From Nitrospira sp. CG24A (GTDB lineage Bacteria > Nitrospirota > Nitrospiria > Nitrospirales > Nitrospiraceae): DNA of 64,000 nt. The notes beneath the pieces were generated by a model that ran no database searches, was not told the origin of the DNA, and worked only from the letters and a program-made list of their open reading frames with translations. The stretch's first letter is position 1; every line of letters starts with the position of its first letter. Of this stretch, positions 15,942 through 25,471 are shown one piece after another. A program made the translations under genes and the position numbers. The stretch lies in contig NEWT02000032.1 in NCBI GenBank assembly GCA_002869925.2, positions 26,217 to 90,216 on the forward strand. The letters are read 5' to 3'.

Positions 15942-16198
15942 TTCCAAAGCTCCCGATCAATCGTGCGTTGCTCGGCAATGAGCTTGTCGAAAGCGTCTGC
16001 TTCTTCCTTCGTCCAGGTTCCGACGAGATGATTCAGATCGTAATAGCGAACCGGGGCTTTCTTTTTAGCCTTGCCTCCTGCTGATTCTTCTAACAGCTCG
16101 ATAACCGCCTTATTCACACTGGTCTTCTTCTGCTTGGCCCGCTGCTGGACTGTGCGGGCAACGTCGGGTGGAAGGTTCCGTAATGTAATCGCTTTCAT
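15938..16198 (-). CDS. vapB: VapB/FitA-type ribbon-helix-helix antitoxin
   Basis: The 86-residue product begins MKAITLRNLPPDVARTVQQR, the beta strand and first helix of a FitA-like ribbon-helix-helix DNA-binding domain, followed by the KTSVNKAVIELLEE helix. The C-terminal part (WTKEEADAFDKLIAEQR) is the toxin-wrapping segment. It precedes and overlaps the toxin gene. Autoregulation is expected: an 8-bp inverted repeat lies just upstream of the start. A truncated second copy of this gene and its upstream region exists at 16803-17006. Confidence 0.88.
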   Translation of the reverse strand: MKAITLRNLPPDVARTVQQRAKQKKTSVNKAVIELLEESAGGKAKKKAPVRYYDLNHLVGTWTKEEADAFDKLIAEQRTIDRELWK

Positions 16199-16222
16199 GC
16201 GCCATATCTCCATGCATCACTA

Positions 16223-16241
16223 GTGCATCACAATGATGCAC
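16223..16241. promoter_or_regulatory. Candidate VapB operator
   Basis: A perfect inverted repeat of 8-bp arms around a 3-base spacer, GTGCATCA-CAA-TGATGCAC, lies 25 bases upstream of the antitoxin start. A further half site TGCATCA occurs at 16213. Such dyads upstream of ribbon-helix-helix antitoxins normally bind the antitoxin-toxin complex. The copy in the duplicated region downstream is degraded. Confidence 0.65.
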
Positions 16242-16369
16242 ATTCTACTGCAAGTGCCATGGCTCGTCAAACAGATATGGCCGAGCCTCCGCGACACCTG
16301 GTCCCGCCGACTCCCACCATCTCCCGGACCAGCACATTCAGAATGCCCCTGTTTTCTTGACATCCTAAT

Positions 16370-16387
16370 AAAGACTCCCGACCCCTT
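16370..16387 (+). repeat. 18-bp direct repeat, left copy, at lepB fragment
   Basis: AAAGACTCCCGACCCCTT here is repeated exactly at 16783-16800. The two copies flank the lepB fragment and may be the footprint of an insertion or of recombination. Confidence 0.8.
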
Positions 16388-16389
16388 AT

Positions 16390-16751
16390 ATTCTCCTCGG
16401 AATGCCGGGGGATATTGTTGAGATCAAAAATAAAACGGTATTGATCAACGGCATCCCGTTAGATGATAAGTCATGCACCCAGCGCATCGATTCAAACATC
16501 ATTGATCGATTAATTAGCCCCCGTGATAATTTCGGACCTGTGACAGTCCCGGCGACACACTACTTCGTGCTTGGCGATACCCGCGATCAAAGCCTGGATA
16601 GCCGTTTTGGGGGTTTGTCGAATTGTCTAAAATCAAAGGGAAGGCGGTCGCACTTTATTGGTCTTGGGATGGAGCGGACTCACGTGTTCGATGGGAACGA
16701 ATCGGCAGAAGAATCAAATTAAGTTCAGATGAGGAAAGATTGCAGCAGTAG
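16390..16751 (+). pseudogene. lepB: Truncated, frameshifted signal peptidase I (lepB) fragment
   Basis: The frame opens into GMPGDIVEIKNKTVLINGIP, a standard block of type I signal peptidase, and runs to VLGDTRDQSLDSRF, the GDNRDNSxDSR block. After SRF the frame is lost near 16610 and continues one frame over as WGFVELSKIKGKAVALYWSW to a TAG at 16749-16751. The N-terminal part with the membrane helix, catalytic Ser and Lys is absent. One base lost in a G run would explain the shift. It is flanked by exact 18-bp direct repeats and cannot make an active peptidase. Confidence 0.85.
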
Positions 16752-16782
16752 GTATCAAGGCTCGTTCTTTATGTGCGCAAAC

Positions 16783-16800
16783 AAAGACTCCCGACCCCTT
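16783..16800 (+). repeat. 18-bp direct repeat, right copy
   Basis: Exact copy of 16370-16387. It lies between the lepB fragment and the truncated antitoxin duplicate. Confidence 0.8.
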
Positions 16801-16802
16801 TT

Positions 16803-16921
16803 CTTTCCTCTGCCAACAACTCGATGACCGCCTTATTCACACTGGTCTTCTTCTGCTCGGCACGCTGTTGAACTATGTGGGCGACGTCGGGTGGAAGATT
16901 CCGTAAAGTAATCGCTTTCAT
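16803..16921 (-). pseudogene. Truncated second copy of the VapB antitoxin gene
   Basis: On the minus strand from 16921 the frame begins MKAITLRNLPPDVAHIVQQR and continues through KKTSVNKAVIELL before it runs into unrelated sequence. It is the N-terminal half of the neighbouring antitoxin with a few substitutions. The homology extends upstream of the start to about 17006, so the control region was copied too. The toxin-binding half and the toxin gene are missing. Confidence 0.85.
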
Positions 16922-17255
16922 GGCGCAAGCCCTCCATGTTTCATGTGTACATCATGGCAATGCATAACCTACTGCAAGTGCCATGGCTCGTCAAACAGAT
17001 GTGGCCCCGCCTCCGGTGACCTCCCGCCGGCTCCCACATTCGAGCGAGTAAACCAGAATAAGTCAATGCTCATACCGACCCTATATTCTGTCACAGTTAT
17101 CGTCGGCCTTACCCAGAAAAGACTCTCTAATCCGTACGCGTTCGTTCAAATTCTTGATCTTTTCCCTAAAAGTGGCAAGAATGTTTCCTCAATCGAGTAG
17201 CTAGGTGTGCTCACCACGGTTCTACGAGCAAATGACACAGCAGCGAGGAGAAACA

Positions 17256-17948
17256 GTGACCCCGGTGCGGCAAACGTGTTCCATGCGACATTCAGTTGTA
17301 GCCGCTGGTTTACTTGTTTCCAGCTTTACAGTATGGGGATGCGGAACTTTGCCGGTGGTCGAGCAAGTACCCGTGTCCGATCCGAGGCCTCTCTCTGAGC
17401 ATCTTCGAAGTCGGCAGCTGTTTCTCGATAGAGTAGTCTCTGACATCCCCAGAGGGACCGTGATCGGAGAGAGCCGGAGAGGCCATGCTTGTGTTTTTCC
17501 TGAGGATCTCAAGTGGTATGACGACATCAAGTTGCAGGATGGACAGTATCATCGAGAGTTTGAACGCATAGTGAAGAGGCACAACTATCGGCTCCTTGAG
17601 AAGCCCACATCGCTCTTTGAGCGATATAAATTCTCTGGTACCGAGCTCGTTCTCGGAGCCAAAATTACCAACGTGAAGGAAAATATCTGCTGGGGATTGG
17701 GTGGCTGGAACCTTGATCAGAGTCAGTTTCGAGGGAATGTTCGATTTTCTGTGCATTGGGAAGTGTTCTCAGTGTCTCGACAGAAGGTTTTGTTGTTTCT
17801 CGACACCGAGGCATCAGCGCAAGTTGATGACTTTACGCGCGCAGGCGAAAACAATTACTATGCGACGGCGTTCGGAAATGCTGTGAAGAGGTTACTCGCA
17901 AATCCAGACTTTCATAGGCTTGTCACAAATGATTTGGAAGAGCGCTGA
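17256..17948 (+). CDS. Predicted lipoprotein, unknown function
   Basis: The GTG at 17256 has GAGGAG five bases upstream and gives 230 residues; an in-frame ATG at 17283 gives a shorter signal peptide and has no clear ribosome site. The signal region ends in a lipobox-like WGC (Cys about residue 29). The mature part has mixed alpha/beta character, with the segments GTVIGESRRGHACVFPEDL and AKITNVKENICWGLGGW, and ends in a helix. I do not recognise the family. A strong hairpin terminator lies about 140 bp after its stop. Confidence 0.65.
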   Translation: MTPVRQTCSMRHSVVAAGLLVSSFTVWGCGTLPVVEQVPVSDPRPLSEHLRSRQLFLDRVVSDIPRGTVIGESRRGHACVFPEDLKWYDDIKLQDGQYHREFERIVKRHNYRLLEKPTSLFERYKFSGTELVLGAKITNVKENICWGLGGWNLDQSQFRGNVRFSVHWEVFSVSRQKVLLFLDTEASAQVDDFTRAGENNYYATAFGNAVKRLLANPDFHRLVTNDLEER

Positions 17949-18090
17949 ACCCGTGTAATTTGATGAACGCATCTGTCCGAGAAGCCCGGCAAGTCTGACG
18001 AGTCGAGACGCGCATGACGTCTGGGTCCGAGACTCTCTGACGCAACCGTGAAGGAGGAAAGGGGACCCACCAAGCCCGCAGACAAACAAA

Positions 18091-18120
18091 AAGGCCACCG
18101 TTTCCGGTGGCCTTCTCGTT
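18091..18120 (+). terminator. Hairpin terminator after the lipoprotein gene
   Basis: AAGGCCACCG-TTTC-CGGTGGCCTT is a perfect 10-bp stem with a 4-base loop, followed by a T-rich stretch (CTCGTTTATTC). The A-rich run before it (ACAAACAAAA) means it could also work in reverse. Confidence 0.8.
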
Positions 18121-18188
18121 TATTCTCTCTCCGCAAGTACGGTGAGGACTTCCTCAACTGCGCGTGTTCACCGAATCCCGTCAGAATG

Positions 18189-18314
18189 CAGGATGCTCAA
18201 AATGGCATCCCAGCTAGGCCGCAGGGAGCTCGGCGACTGAAGCGTACCCTTGCGGTACGTTGCAGGGAGACGGGCGACTGAGAACGACGCTGGGGATCAT
18301 TTTCAGCATTCCTG
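18189..18314. repeat. Palindromic repeat abutting the ahcY stop
   Basis: The left end is CAGGATGCTCAAAATGG and the right end is CATTTTCAGCATTCCTG. On the minus strand it begins directly after the TAG of ahcY (TAG-CAGGAATGCTG). An inner hairpin (GCGTACCC...GGTACGTT) is visible. It shares its left 30 or so bases closely with the copy at 12081. Confidence 0.75.
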
Positions 18315-19645
<1,331 letters not shown>

Positions 19646-19664
19646 GTCATCGGTCCGGTCTAAA

Positions 19665-20813
19665 CTACAGCCCTGCGTCTTTGCGCAAGAGTTTGGCCTT
19701 ATCGGTTTTTTCCCAGGTGAACTCCGGTTCGTTCCGACCGAAGTGCCCATAAGACGCGGTCTTTCTGAAGATCGGCCGGCGGAGCTTAAGGTAATCGATG
19801 ATGCCGCGCGGGGTCAGAGGGAAATGTGTCCGTACCAGCTTGTCCAAGTTCTCGACCGCCACCTTTTCTGTACCCTTTGTGTCGACCAGCACCGAGACGG
19901 GGTCGGCCACGCCGATCGCATAGGCGAGCTGTACTTCGCACTTTTGAGCCAACCCGGCTGCGACGATGTTCTTCGCGATGTAACGGGCCATGTACGAGGC
20001 CGACCGGTCAACCTTGGTTGGATCCTTGCCGGAGAAGGCGCCGCCTCCATGGCTGCCGTGCCCGCCATAGGTATCGACGATGATCTTGCGGCCTGTGAGT
20101 CCGGTATCGCCCATCGGACCGCCGACCACGAAGCGGCCGGTGGGATTGATGTGGTGTTTCACGCTCGTCGGGTCATAGAGCCCCTTCGGCATCATGGGCT
20201 TGATCACCTTCTCCATGATGTCGCGTTCGATCTGCTTGTTCGTCACATCGGGGCTGTGTTGCGTCGAGACGACGATGGTGTCGATTCGCACCGGTTTTCC
20301 GTTCCGGTACTCCACGGTCACTTGGGATTTTCCATCGGGACGCACCCAAGGCAGGATGTTCTTTTTCCGGACTTCAGCCAGCCGTTTGGTGAGCCGATGA
20401 GCGAGGACGATCGGCATCGGCATCAGTTCGGTCGTTTCGTTGGTGGCGTAGCCGAACATGAGTCCCTGATCGCCGGCGCCGCCGGAATCCACGCCCATAG
20501 AGATATCGCCGGATTGCTGGTGAATGGCCGTGAGGACGGAACAGGTATGGTAATCGAACCCCCATGCGGCGTCGCAATAGCCGACATCCTTGATGACCTC
20601 ACGAATGATATCGGGAATCTCAACGTAGGCCTTGGTGGAGATTTCTCCGGCCACAAAGGCGATTCCGGTGGTCAGAATCGTTTCGCAAGCCACTCGGGCA
20701 TATTTGTCTTGGGCAATGATTGCGTCGAGGATTCCGTCGGAGATCTGATCGGCGATCTTGTCCGGATGTCCTTCCGTCACGGACTCTGATGTGAACAGAT
20801 AGTTGTGTCTCAT
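19665..20813 (-). CDS. metK: S-adenosylmethionine synthetase
   Basis: The 382-residue enzyme makes S-adenosylmethionine from methionine and ATP. Signature stretches are intact: [14 protein letters not shown] at the N-terminus, [12 protein letters not shown] in the middle (ATP-binding hexapeptide region) and [16 protein letters not shown] (P-loop-like) near 265-280. A GAGGGG ribosome site precedes the ATG. SAM is needed for the radical SAM enzymes in the window (HpnH and the gene at the left edge). The 190-bp upstream region shows no SAM riboswitch that I can recognise. Confidence 0.98.
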   Translation of the reverse strand: MRHNYLFTSESVTEGHPDKIADQISDGILDAIIAQDKYARVACETILTTGIAFVAGEISTKAYVEIPDIIREVIKDVGYCDAAWGFDYHTCSVLTAIHQQSGDISMGVDSGGAGDQGLMFGYATNETTELMPMPIVLAHRLTKRLAEVRKKNILPWVRPDGKSQVTVEYRNGKPVRIDTIVVSTQHSPDVTNKQIERDIMEKVIKPMMPKGLYDPTSVKHHINPTGRFVVGGPMGDTGLTGRKIIVDTYGGHGSHGGGAFSGKDPTKVDRSASYMARYIAKNIVAAGLAQKCEVQLAYAIGVADPVSVLVDTKGTEKVAVENLDKLVRTHFPLTPRGIIDYLKLRRPIFRKTASYGHFGRNEPEFTWEKTDKAKLLRKDAGL

Positions 20814-20946
20814 TAGCCCCTCTGGGTTGAGGTGATGGGTACGCTAGGCCGGACTCTTTAATCCGTGCGATAGTATCTGAGTGTGGCCTATATTGTCCAT
20901 TCCTTCGAAGGTATGGGATCGCCGAAATGATGAAACCGCGGCTTGC

Positions 20947-20976
20947 TTGACACCTCTTTTCCGGCACTTGTAAGAT
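20947..20976 (+). promoter_or_regulatory. Candidate promoter before the TlpA gene
   Basis: A perfect TTGACA is followed after 18 bases by TAAGAT. It lies about 30 bases upstream of the small reading frame at 21007 and 175 bases upstream of tlpA. Confidence 0.45.
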
Positions 20977-21006
20977 GACGCTATTCTTCGGCTCTCGCCT
21001 CGTTTG

Positions 21007-21132
21007 ATGCGTTACAATCATGGTCGGGCTTCCCTTATTCTGGCCCTCAGTACCCTACTCGGGGCGGTGGGGGCCAACTTTGCGTTGGGTGGCTTCGGAG
21101 AAAACTTTCGACTCAAGGCAGTGGATGTTTAG
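21007..21132 (+). CDS. Possible small secreted protein, 41 aa, before tlpA
   Basis: The reading frame gives 41 residues with a signal-peptide-like N-terminus (ASLILALSTLLGAVGANFA) and a short tail GENFRLKAVDV. The tail resembles the start of a thioredoxin-like domain, so this may be the remnant of a redoxin gene cut short by a stop rather than a true small protein. A candidate promoter lies upstream, and the TlpA start follows 18 bp after the stop. Confidence 0.35.
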   Translation: MRYNHGRASLILALSTLLGAVGANFALGGFGENFRLKAVDV

Positions 21133-21150
21133 CGGGGTGAAAAGCGGACG

Positions 21151-21687
21151 ATGAGGCACTGGATTGCTGCAATGATACTCTGCGTGATGACCTCGTTTGT
21201 CGCCTTCGGTGGCGCGTCAGCGCAGGATATGTTCCCTGTCGCCGGGCGCCATGCGGTGAAGCTGGGTGAGCCGGCGCCGGACTTCCAGCTTCTAGATATG
21301 CAGGGACGCCTCGTGGCACTCTCGGACTTGCGCGGCAAAGTGGTGATGGTGAATTTTTGGGCCACCTGGTGTGGCCCCTGCCGGGTAGAAATGCCGGCGA
21401 TGGAAGCGCTCTATCAGACATTTTCGCGGAAGGACTTTGAAATTCTCGCGGTATCCACCGATGCACAGGGTATGACGGTGACGAGGCCGTTTCAACAAGA
21501 GAATCGTTTGACCTTCCCTATCCTTCATGATGCCGATTATCGCGTGGGATTGATCTATGGCGCTCGGAGCCTGCCGATGACCTTCATGGTGGACCGGCAA
21601 GGGGTTATCCGCCATCAGATCTTTGGCGCGCGTGACTGGGGAGCGGTTGAGGCGCAGCAGTTAGTGCAGATGTTAATGAAATCGTAG
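21151..21687 (+). CDS. TlpA/ResA-type periplasmic thioredoxin
   Basis: The 178-residue protein has a signal peptide (1-24) and a redoxin/TlpA domain with the active site WCGPC (Cys 74 and 77) after the NFWAT strand and a cis-Pro in the SLPMTFMVD segment. Such proteins keep apocytochrome c cysteines reduced or donate electrons in the periplasm. The nearby CcdA gene (217 bp downstream, after a palindromic repeat) is the usual electron source, so the two fit cytochrome c maturation, which this cytochrome-rich organism needs. Confidence 0.92.
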   Translation: MRHWIAAMILCVMTSFVAFGGASAQDMFPVAGRHAVKLGEPAPDFQLLDMQGRLVALSDLRGKVVMVNFWATWCGPCRVEMPAMEALYQTFSRKDFEILAVSTDAQGMTVTRPFQQENRLTFPILHDADYRVGLIYGARSLPMTFMVDRQGVIRHQIFGARDWGAVEAQQLVQMLMKS

Positions 21688-21810
21688 CAGGATGCTGAAA
21701 AAGTCCGCCAGCATCGTTCTCGCATCGCTCAGATGCTCAACGTACCGAAGCGTACGCCTCGCCTCTTCGCTCGCTGTGGCCTTGCTGGGCGGACATTTTG
21801 AGCATCCTGC
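21688..21810. repeat. Palindromic repeat abutting the tlpA stop
   Basis: This 123-bp unit starts with CAGGATGCTGAAAAAG directly after the TAG of tlpA and ends in CATTTTGAGCATCCTG. The ends are inverted copies over about 24 positions. It is closely similar along its whole length to the unit at 56248-56370. Confidence 0.85.
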
Positions 21811-21903
21811 GATTTCTTTACCTATTGTTTCAGACCTGTGGGTCAGTGAAGTTCTGGTATACCGACGGAGTTTTCTCGAAGCCTTCTAGGAGCCTGTCAG
21901 ACT

Positions 21904-22650
21904 TTGTCGCAATCGATTACGAATATCTCGCTCGTGGCGGCTTTTTCGGCTGGATTGCTGTCGTTCGTCTCGCCCTGCGTGCTCCCGCTGGTCCCTTCCT
22001 ACATTTCATATGTCACAGGGCTGTCCATCGAACAGCTCACCGATTCAACGGTGCGCTCGAAGTTAAAGAAAACCATTGTCGTCAACGCGTTGTTGTTCAT
22101 CGGAGGGTTTTCGGCGGTCTTTATCTCGTTTGGCGCGTCGGCCAGCTTCATTGGTCAGGCGCTGGTGACCTATCAAGATGTCGTTCGACGAATCGGCGGG
22201 ATTGTGATCGTCGTCTTCGGCCTGTATTTGTTGGGGATATTAAATATCAGTTTTCTGAAAATGGAGCATCGGTTTCAATTCAGAAGTCGGCCGGCCGGGT
22301 ACGTGGGATCGTTCTTGATCGGGGTGGCGTTTGCCGCCGGATGGACACCCTGCGTCGGGCCTGTGCTGGGGACCATTTTGCTCTATGCCAGTACGACCGA
22401 GTCGATGCTGAACGGGGTGCTGTTATTGACGAGCTATTCTTTGGGACTGGGTGTGCCGTTGTTTCTCACGGCTCTGGGGGTGGATCGATTCCTTGCGTAT
22501 TTCAAACAGGCGCGCATGTATTTATGGGGCGTGTCGACTGTGAGCGGAGTGATGCTCATCGTCGTGGGCGTCATGATCTACGCCAACAGCCTCACGATGA
22601 TTACCGGTTTTCTGGAACGTGCCGGTATTGGCTGGTACCTTGGGCAGTGA
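21904..22650 (+). CDS. ccdA: CcdA/DsbD-type transmembrane thiol reductase
   Basis: The 248-residue membrane protein has six predicted helices and the two conserved cysteines of CcdA, one in the FVSPCVLPLVPSY segment of helix 1 and one in AAGWTPCVGPVLG of helix 4. CcdA passes electrons from cytoplasmic thioredoxin to periplasmic thioredoxins for cytochrome c assembly. The start is a TTG; AGGAG lies 11 bases upstream and no better start exists. It follows tlpA, separated only by a palindromic repeat. Confidence 0.93.
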   Translation: MSQSITNISLVAAFSAGLLSFVSPCVLPLVPSYISYVTGLSIEQLTDSTVRSKLKKTIVVNALLFIGGFSAVFISFGASASFIGQALVTYQDVVRRIGGIVIVVFGLYLLGILNISFLKMEHRFQFRSRPAGYVGSFLIGVAFAAGWTPCVGPVLGTILLYASTTESMLNGVLLLTSYSLGLGVPLFLTALGVDRFLAYFKQARMYLWGVSTVSGVMLIVVGVMIYANSLTMITGFLERAGIGWYLGQ

Positions 22651-22781
22651 CCAGAAGGTCAGACTGCCAAAGTAGGAAGTGCTGAGTCGAAGAAACTTCC
22701 TTCTCAAGATCCGTGCATCAGCGATCTTAACCCAAGTCTCAGCACTCAGAGCGTACACTCAGGACTAGACTCTTTTTCACC

Positions 22782-23987
22782 ATGCCCATGTTGCCGGATG
22801 TGAAAGTATACGACGCGCTTGTGGTCGGCATGGGGCCGGCCGGCGCTACGGCTGCCTATCAATTGAGCCGTGCCGGCCTATCTGTGCTCGGGCTCGACAA
22901 GGCTACGCATCCTCGCTACAAAGTCTGCGGCGGCGGGTTATCGGTCCGGATTGAGCAACTTCTTGATCCAGGGTTCAAGTCCGTCGTCGAAGACACCATC
23001 TTTGGATTTCAGTTTTTGTATCGGGGTGAGGAATCCGTCACGATCGAATCGCCCAGTCCAATCGCCTATATGGTCATGCGCGATCGGTTCGATCATCACC
23101 TGGTTCAACAGGCCCGACGCGTCGGTACGGAGATTCACGAAGGGGAGCATCTGCAGTCGCTCCGTCACGTGCCGGAAGGTGTCGAGGTGACCACCGATCG
23201 CGGATACTATCATGCAAAGGTCTTGATCGGCGCCGACGGCGCGAACAGCCAGGTCGCGCGGCAACTCTTCCCCGACCGGCGGCAACGCTGTATACCGACG
23301 TTAGAGAGCGAGATCGAACTTGGACCGGGGCCGCAGTATCCGGCCATGGGCAAAGCCGTGATCGATATCGGCGTCTGCTCGAAGGGATATGCCTGGATCT
23401 TTCCCAAGCAGGGGCGGTTGTCGGTCGGTGTGGGGGAGTTTCAAAGCAAACCGGCGAGCCTCAAAAAAACCTTCGATCGATTCGTGTGGGGAGAAAAGGG
23501 CCTGGCGGGTTTGGATGTGCCCAAGCCGATGGGCCATCCGTTACCCCTGTTTAGCAGGACCGAACTCAGTCCGGAGCCGGGACCGGACGACCTTGTGAAT
23601 GGCCAGGCCATGTTGGTAGGCGATGCCGGGCACCTTGTCGATCCATTGTTTGGCGAGGGGATCTACTACGCCGTCCGTTCCGGCACGCTGGCCGCGATGG
23701 CTGTCCTCAATCAGCAGCACGATCGGACCAAGAGTTTATGGGCCTATGAGTTGGCAGTCAGAGAGCAGTTGTATGCTGAGTTTCGAATTGCTTCGCGTCT
23801 CGCCGACATCGTCTACACGTTTCCGCGTCTCTGTCACCGGTTGTTGAGTCCCTACCGAGAGGTCGTTCAGCTCTACTGCGAAGTGCTCCAGGGGAAAGAA
23901 ACGTATCAGTCCTTCATTCCGCGGGCCAAGAGAATTCTGAAGTCCTCCACCAGTGAGCTCCTGCTCGAAGCCCTGCAGTTGCGTTGA
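22782..23987 (+). CDS. Geranylgeranyl reductase family flavoprotein
   Basis: The 401-residue protein has an N-terminal FAD-binding GxGxxG motif (VVGMGPAGATAAYQLSRAG, residues about 13-31), the family CGGGLS segment near 49, the DG motif in LIGADGANSQ, and the second FAD motif VGDAGHLVDPLFGEGIYYA near 282-300. Family members reduce isoprenoid double bonds (chlorophyll or lipid side chains, menaquinone tails) or act as general FAD monooxygenases. In a hopanoid- and quinone-making cell, reduction of a prenyl chain is a reasonable guess. The copy stands alone between ccdA and bamD. Confidence 0.85.
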   Translation: MPMLPDVKVYDALVVGMGPAGATAAYQLSRAGLSVLGLDKATHPRYKVCGGGLSVRIEQLLDPGFKSVVEDTIFGFQFLYRGEESVTIESPSPIAYMVMRDRFDHHLVQQARRVGTEIHEGEHLQSLRHVPEGVEVTTDRGYYHAKVLIGADGANSQVARQLFPDRRQRCIPTLESEIELGPGPQYPAMGKAVIDIGVCSKGYAWIFPKQGRLSVGVGEFQSKPASLKKTFDRFVWGEKGLAGLDVPKPMGHPLPLFSRTELSPEPGPDDLVNGQAMLVGDAGHLVDPLFGEGIYYAVRSGTLAAMAVLNQQHDRTKSLWAYELAVREQLYAEFRIASRLADIVYTFPRLCHRLLSPYREVVQLYCEVLQGKETYQSFIPRAKRILKSSTSELLLEALQLR

Positions 23988-24129
23988 GTCCACCAATAAC
24001 TTTCAGTGATCAGCTTTCAGTCTGAAGATATAACAAAGAAGTTGTTTCGGGGCGCGAGTGCGTGCTGGCAGCTGAATGCCGAAGAACCATCGTGACACAG
24101 TGGAAATTAATGGCCCACAGTAGATCTTG

Positions 24130-24321
24130 TAGGATGCTCAAAAAGCCCGTCCGGCAAGGCCTCAGGCGAGTCGAAACCGGAGGCGTACCCTCTGGGGCGC
24201 ACGGTGCGACGAATAAGGAGCACCATGTCTGTGCGCGCCGCCGAGTTAGTGAGGCGGCCGGGTCCCCGTTGAGGATTTCGATAAGCCGAGAACGAAGCTG
24301 GCGGGCTTTTTCAGCATCCTA
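24130..24321. repeat. Long palindromic repeat beside the bamD stop
   Basis: The ends are TAGGATGCTCAAAAAGCCCG and CGGGCTTTTTCAGCATCCTA, inverted. At 192 bp it is longer than the other copies because of extra inner sequence. It stops four bases before the TAA of bamD on the minus strand. The rest of the gap (23988-24129) shows nothing notable. Confidence 0.75.
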
Positions 24322-24325
24322 CTGA

Positions 24326-25264
24326 TTAGCACCAGGCGCCAAGTCGGCAGCTCACAAAAGACTGGCTCAATGCCGCGGCGGACGGGAGGCGGAACGAAGT
24401 CACTGGGGCAGAGGGAACCAGTGCGGAGGCAAGACTCGGTTGATCTCCCGATGGGGGTGCAGTCGGCTGAGTAGCTGGAGCTGGGGGGACAGGTTCGACG
24501 TGCTCTGCCAGCAATATGGGAGGTTGTGCTCCGCCTATCTTCGCGAGCAGGCTCTGTGCCTTCCTAGAATGTGCACTGTCCGGGTATTTCTCAGCCAGCA
24601 GCGTCAGCTTCTCGCTGGCCCAATCGTCTGCCCCTAGCTCGTGGTAGCTGAGTGCCAGGAAGTACAGTGCATCGGGCGAGACCGACTTGTCTGGGTAGAG
24701 TTTTATGATTTGTTCGAAGCGATGTGCGGCGGCGAGATAGGAGCCCCTCCGATAATAAAATTCGCCGACGAAGAGATGTGTTTGTGCCAAGAGGTCGTGG
24801 CAGTCTTGGATTCTCTGGAGTGCTGGGCCGTCGTACCGGCTTCCGGGAAAATCTTTCCGGACCCGTTCGAAGGCTTCGAGGGCTTTCTGAATGGGAGTGG
24901 GATCACGCTGGATTCCCTTTGTCAGCTTCAGTTGGCTTTCTCCGATGCGGAAGACGGCATAGGAGGCGAGGACATGGGTGCGATGGAGATCGAGGAAATG
25001 GTTATACTCGACGATGGCCTCCGCGTACTCTTCTTTCTCGAAGAAGGCCTCCCCTCGCTTCATGATGACGTTCGGGTCGTAGTTTTTCTTGACCCCGTCG
25101 CCCAGGAATATTTGCTCGTCAGTGCCGCTCAGGGTTTTTTTCGGTGTGTCTTGGGTCTTGGGCGTGCTGGAGCAAGCGGTGGTGACAGAGAAGACCGCGA
25201 CACAGAGGCCGAGGGCCAGGGTCATCCGTCGTGCAGAAGTCTGGAGAGGGAAGCAGCGTATCAT
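24326..25264 (-). CDS. bamD: Outer membrane assembly lipoprotein BamD
   Basis: From the ATG at 25264 the 312-residue product has a lipoprotein signal (Cys about 31 in TTAC) and an array of TPR-like helices (about 60-240), including AEAIVEYNHFLDLH and AAHRFEQIIKLYPDKS, as in BamD/YfiO. BamD is the essential lipoprotein of the BAM complex that folds outer-membrane barrels; several barrels are encoded in this window. It differs from the standard by a C-terminal tail of about 65 residues rich in Pro, Ala and Ser. An earlier in-frame start at 25393 is possible but would bury the signal peptide. Confidence 0.9.
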   Translation of the reverse strand: MIRCFPLQTSARRMTLALGLCVAVFSVTTACSSTPKTQDTPKKTLSGTDEQIFLGDGVKKNYDPNVIMKRGEAFFEKEEYAEAIVEYNHFLDLHRTHVLASYAVFRIGESQLKLTKGIQRDPTPIQKALEAFERVRKDFPGSRYDGPALQRIQDCHDLLAQTHLFVGEFYYRRGSYLAAAHRFEQIIKLYPDKSVSPDALYFLALSYHELGADDWASEKLTLLAEKYPDSAHSRKAQSLLAKIGGAQPPILLAEHVEPVPPAPATQPTAPPSGDQPSLASALVPSAPVTSFRLPSAAALSQSFVSCRLGAWC

Positions 25265-25410
25265 CACTGCCGGAAAATGTAACAGGCGCCATGCCTGAAT
25301 GCAAGGTTTCGACACGATCCATCCGGATGGATCACCACACATCATCGCAAAATCGCTGAGCCGTCCTGTGAGGCGATCAGCAGACGCATTCATGAAGATT
25401 GTGGGCCAAG

Positions 25411-25440
25411 TTGACCCCCTGTAGCACCGAGACCTATAAT
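25411..25440 (+). promoter_or_regulatory. Sigma-70-type promoter of the fabH gene
   Basis: TTGACC and a perfect TATAAT are separated by 18 bases. The expected start of transcription is near 25447, about 25 bases before the ATG at 25472. Confidence 0.65.
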
Positions 25441-25471
25441 CCGGCCGGAATTGCAGTGGACCTCAGACTAG

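Noticed and set aside
20814..21000. SAM or SAH riboswitch upstream of metK
   Set aside because: I looked for conserved cores of these riboswitches on the minus strand and saw none that fit.
21798..22685. 295-codon plus-strand frame overlapping ccdA
   Set aside because: Out-of-frame shadow of ccdA; the CcdA frame has both conserved cysteines and six helices.
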